From positions 310,001-374,000 of the forward strand of contig JANEZZ010000734.1 of NCBI GenBank assembly GCA_026122225.1: a stretch of DNA of 64,000 nt, written 5' to 3'. The position numbers and the translations under genes were made by a program. The notes under the pieces were generated by a model that had not been told where the DNA came from, searched no databases, and saw only the letters and a list, made by a program, of their open reading frames with translations. The stretch comes from Heloderma charlesbogerti (Eukaryota; Chordata; Lepidosauria; Squamata; Helodermatidae). Positions 62,888 through 64,000 of this stretch are shown piece after piece (the stretch's first letter is position 1; each line of letters begins with the position of its first letter).

Positions 62888-63341
62888 TAGGGATGTCAGA
62901 GAATTCCGCCACGGATCTCAGTGAGGCCGAATGCCAGTACATTCGGCCCCCAAAATCTGTGGCGGAATGGCCTGCCACCCCCCTGCGGATCCCCCCCGGG
63001 ACGAGACTTTACGTAGATATTTACGTAGACTAAGACGGCGAAAAATAAGGAATGCAAATGGCGGCTGCCGTAGCCGCCACCATTTGCGTATGCTTTTTTT
63101 TTTTTTTACCCAGAGCCCTCCGTGGCCAGAAATCCGGCTGTGGATGGCTCTGGCCTGAGCTGGGCCTGGCTGGCTGCTCTGTGGAGCCGCTGTGGAGCAC
63201 AGCCGTCCGTCGAGGATTCCTGGGGGGAAGAATGGAGCGCCTCCCCCCTGTCGAGGATTCTGGGGGGAGGGACGGAACACCTCCCCCCCCCCCCCCAGAA
63301 ACATAATCCATGGAAAGGTAAGTGACTTTCGTACATCCCTA
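62888..63341. mobile_element. Non-autonomous hAT, palindromic family I, copy E
   Basis: 454 bp, ends TAGGGATGTCAGAGAATT and GTACATCCCTA, exact TSD GTCTCTAG (62880-62887 and 63342-63349) within the LINE. Contains TACGTAGATATTTACGTAGA, a GGCGAAAAATAAGG block, AAATGGCGGCTGCCGTAGCC and GCCGCCACCATTTGCGTA. The end is the same as in copies A and C (GAATTCCGCC). It lacks half of the palindrome seen in copies B and C. Confidence 0.93.
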
Positions 63342-63854
63342 GTCTCTAGTTCCTCTGCCTTTTCTAAACCCAGCTTGTACATCTGGCAATTCTCGTTCCA
63401 TGAATTGCTGGAGTCTATCCTGCAAGATCTTGAGCATTACTTTACTGGCATGTGAAATAAGTGCCACTGTTCGATAGTTTGAACATTCTTTGGTGCTTCC
63501 CTTTTTTGGTATGGGGATATAAGTTGATTTTTTCCAATCTGGTGGCCATTCTTGTGTTTTCCAAATTTGCTGGCATATGGCATGCATCACCTTGACAGCA
63601 TCATCTTGCAATATTTTAAACAGTTCAGCTGGGATACCGTCATCTCCTGCTGCCTTGTTGTTAGCAATGCTTCTTAAGGCCCATTCAACCTCACTCTTCA
63701 GGATGTCTGGCTCTAGCTCACTGACCACACCGTCAAATCCATCCCCCATATTATTATCCTTCCTATACAGATCTTCCATATACTCTTGCCACCTTTTCTT
63801 GATCTCTTCTGCTTCTGTTAGGTCCTTGCCATCTCTGTTTTTGATCATACCCAT
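63339..63854 (-). pseudogene. BovB lineage B, reverse transcriptase fingers and linker
   Basis: A 171-codon frame reads MIKNRDGKDLTEAEEIKKRW, NNKAAGDDGIPAELFKIL, YIPIPKKGSTKECSNYRTV and QAGFRKGRGTRD, where the hAT begins. Frame and content continue into 61737-62887 if the hAT and one TSD copy are removed. Upstream sequence to 64000 continues LINE linker with shifts near 63855. Confidence 0.88.
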
Positions 63855-64000
63855 TTTTGCCTGGAATTTACCTCCGATGTTCCTAATTTTCTGGAAGAGG
63901 TCTCTTGTCCTTCCTATTCTATTATCTTCTTCCGCTGCCGCGCATTGTTTCTTTAAAAATAATTCCTTCCCTCTTCTGGCTAACCTCTGGAATTTTGCAT

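Larger units (their letters stand above)
61726..64000 (-). mobile_element. BovB/RTE LINE lineage B, split by a hAT, runs off the window
   Basis: Minus-strand LINE with a (GTT)n-like tail at 61726. The protein is clearly BovB-like but differs at many positions from copies 1-4 (for example YSKASDCVDDNKLWQVLGGM against YAKAFDCVDHNKLWQILKVM). A 454-bp hAT occupies 62888-63341. The element continues beyond 64000, where the linker region is being read. Best representative of a second lineage, also seen as the 3' end at 22528-22658. Confidence 0.92.

Overview
This window looks like a repeat-rich, gene-poor stretch of a squamate reptile nuclear genome. The signs are BovB/RTE LINEs together with CR1 and L2 LINEs, tRNA- and 5S rRNA-derived SINEs, many hAT-like non-autonomous DNA transposons and abundant (CA)n microsatellites. 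There is no operon-like coding. I could not support a single intact host gene, rRNA gene or tRNA gene. All calls come from reading the sequence by eye. Family names rest on recognisable protein motifs, terminal repeats and target-site duplications (TSDs), not on a database search.

Layout. 1-4.5 kb: L2 tail, a small palindromic MITE, a minisatellite bracketed by 74-bp direct repeats, and two 51-bp inverted arms about 950 bp apart. 4.56-7.76 kb: an essentially full-length BovB LINE on the minus strand with an 11-bp TSD. 8.97-12.70 kb: a second near-full-length BovB on the minus strand, interrupted by a hAT element. 16-21 kb: a CR1 tail, a 5S-derived SINE, an L2 tail and three hAT elements; the one at 20.07-20.92 kb is dominated by a roughly 400-bp palindrome. 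22-34 kb: mostly unique-looking sequence with small MITEs, CR1 tails and one nested hAT/CR1. 34.6-36.4 kb: truncated BovB, L2 tail and tRNA-SINE. 40.6-43.6 kb: L2 tails and a tRNA-SINE split by a CR1 carrying reverse-transcriptase sequence. 44.4-47.5 kb: acidic and glutamine-rich ORF remnants, a palindromic hAT and three exon-like blocks. 49-55.2 kb: a 5S/CR1 chimeric SINE, six hAT-like elements, an L2 tail and a CR1 tail split by a hAT. 55.9-58.6 kb: L2 in L2, and CR1 split by a MITE. 59.0-59.5 kb: short 5'-truncated BovB. 61.7-64.0 kb: a second BovB/RTE lineage split by a hAT and running off the window.

How the pieces relate. The BovB LINEs encode an APE-type endonuclease and a reverse transcriptase, the machinery for target-primed retrotransposition. 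CR1 and L2 encode related enzymes but are present only as truncated 3' parts. SINEs in the window carry CR1-like or L2-like tails, consistent with parasitism on those LINEs. The hAT-like elements carry no transposase and must have been mobilised in trans. Their TSDs inside BovB, CR1 and MITE copies give a relative order: LINE or MITE first, hAT later in at least six places; CR1 entered an older SINE and probably an older hAT. The most distinctive content is a set of hAT-like elements built from nested near-perfect palindromes carrying repeated ATGGCGG and TTACGTA motifs.
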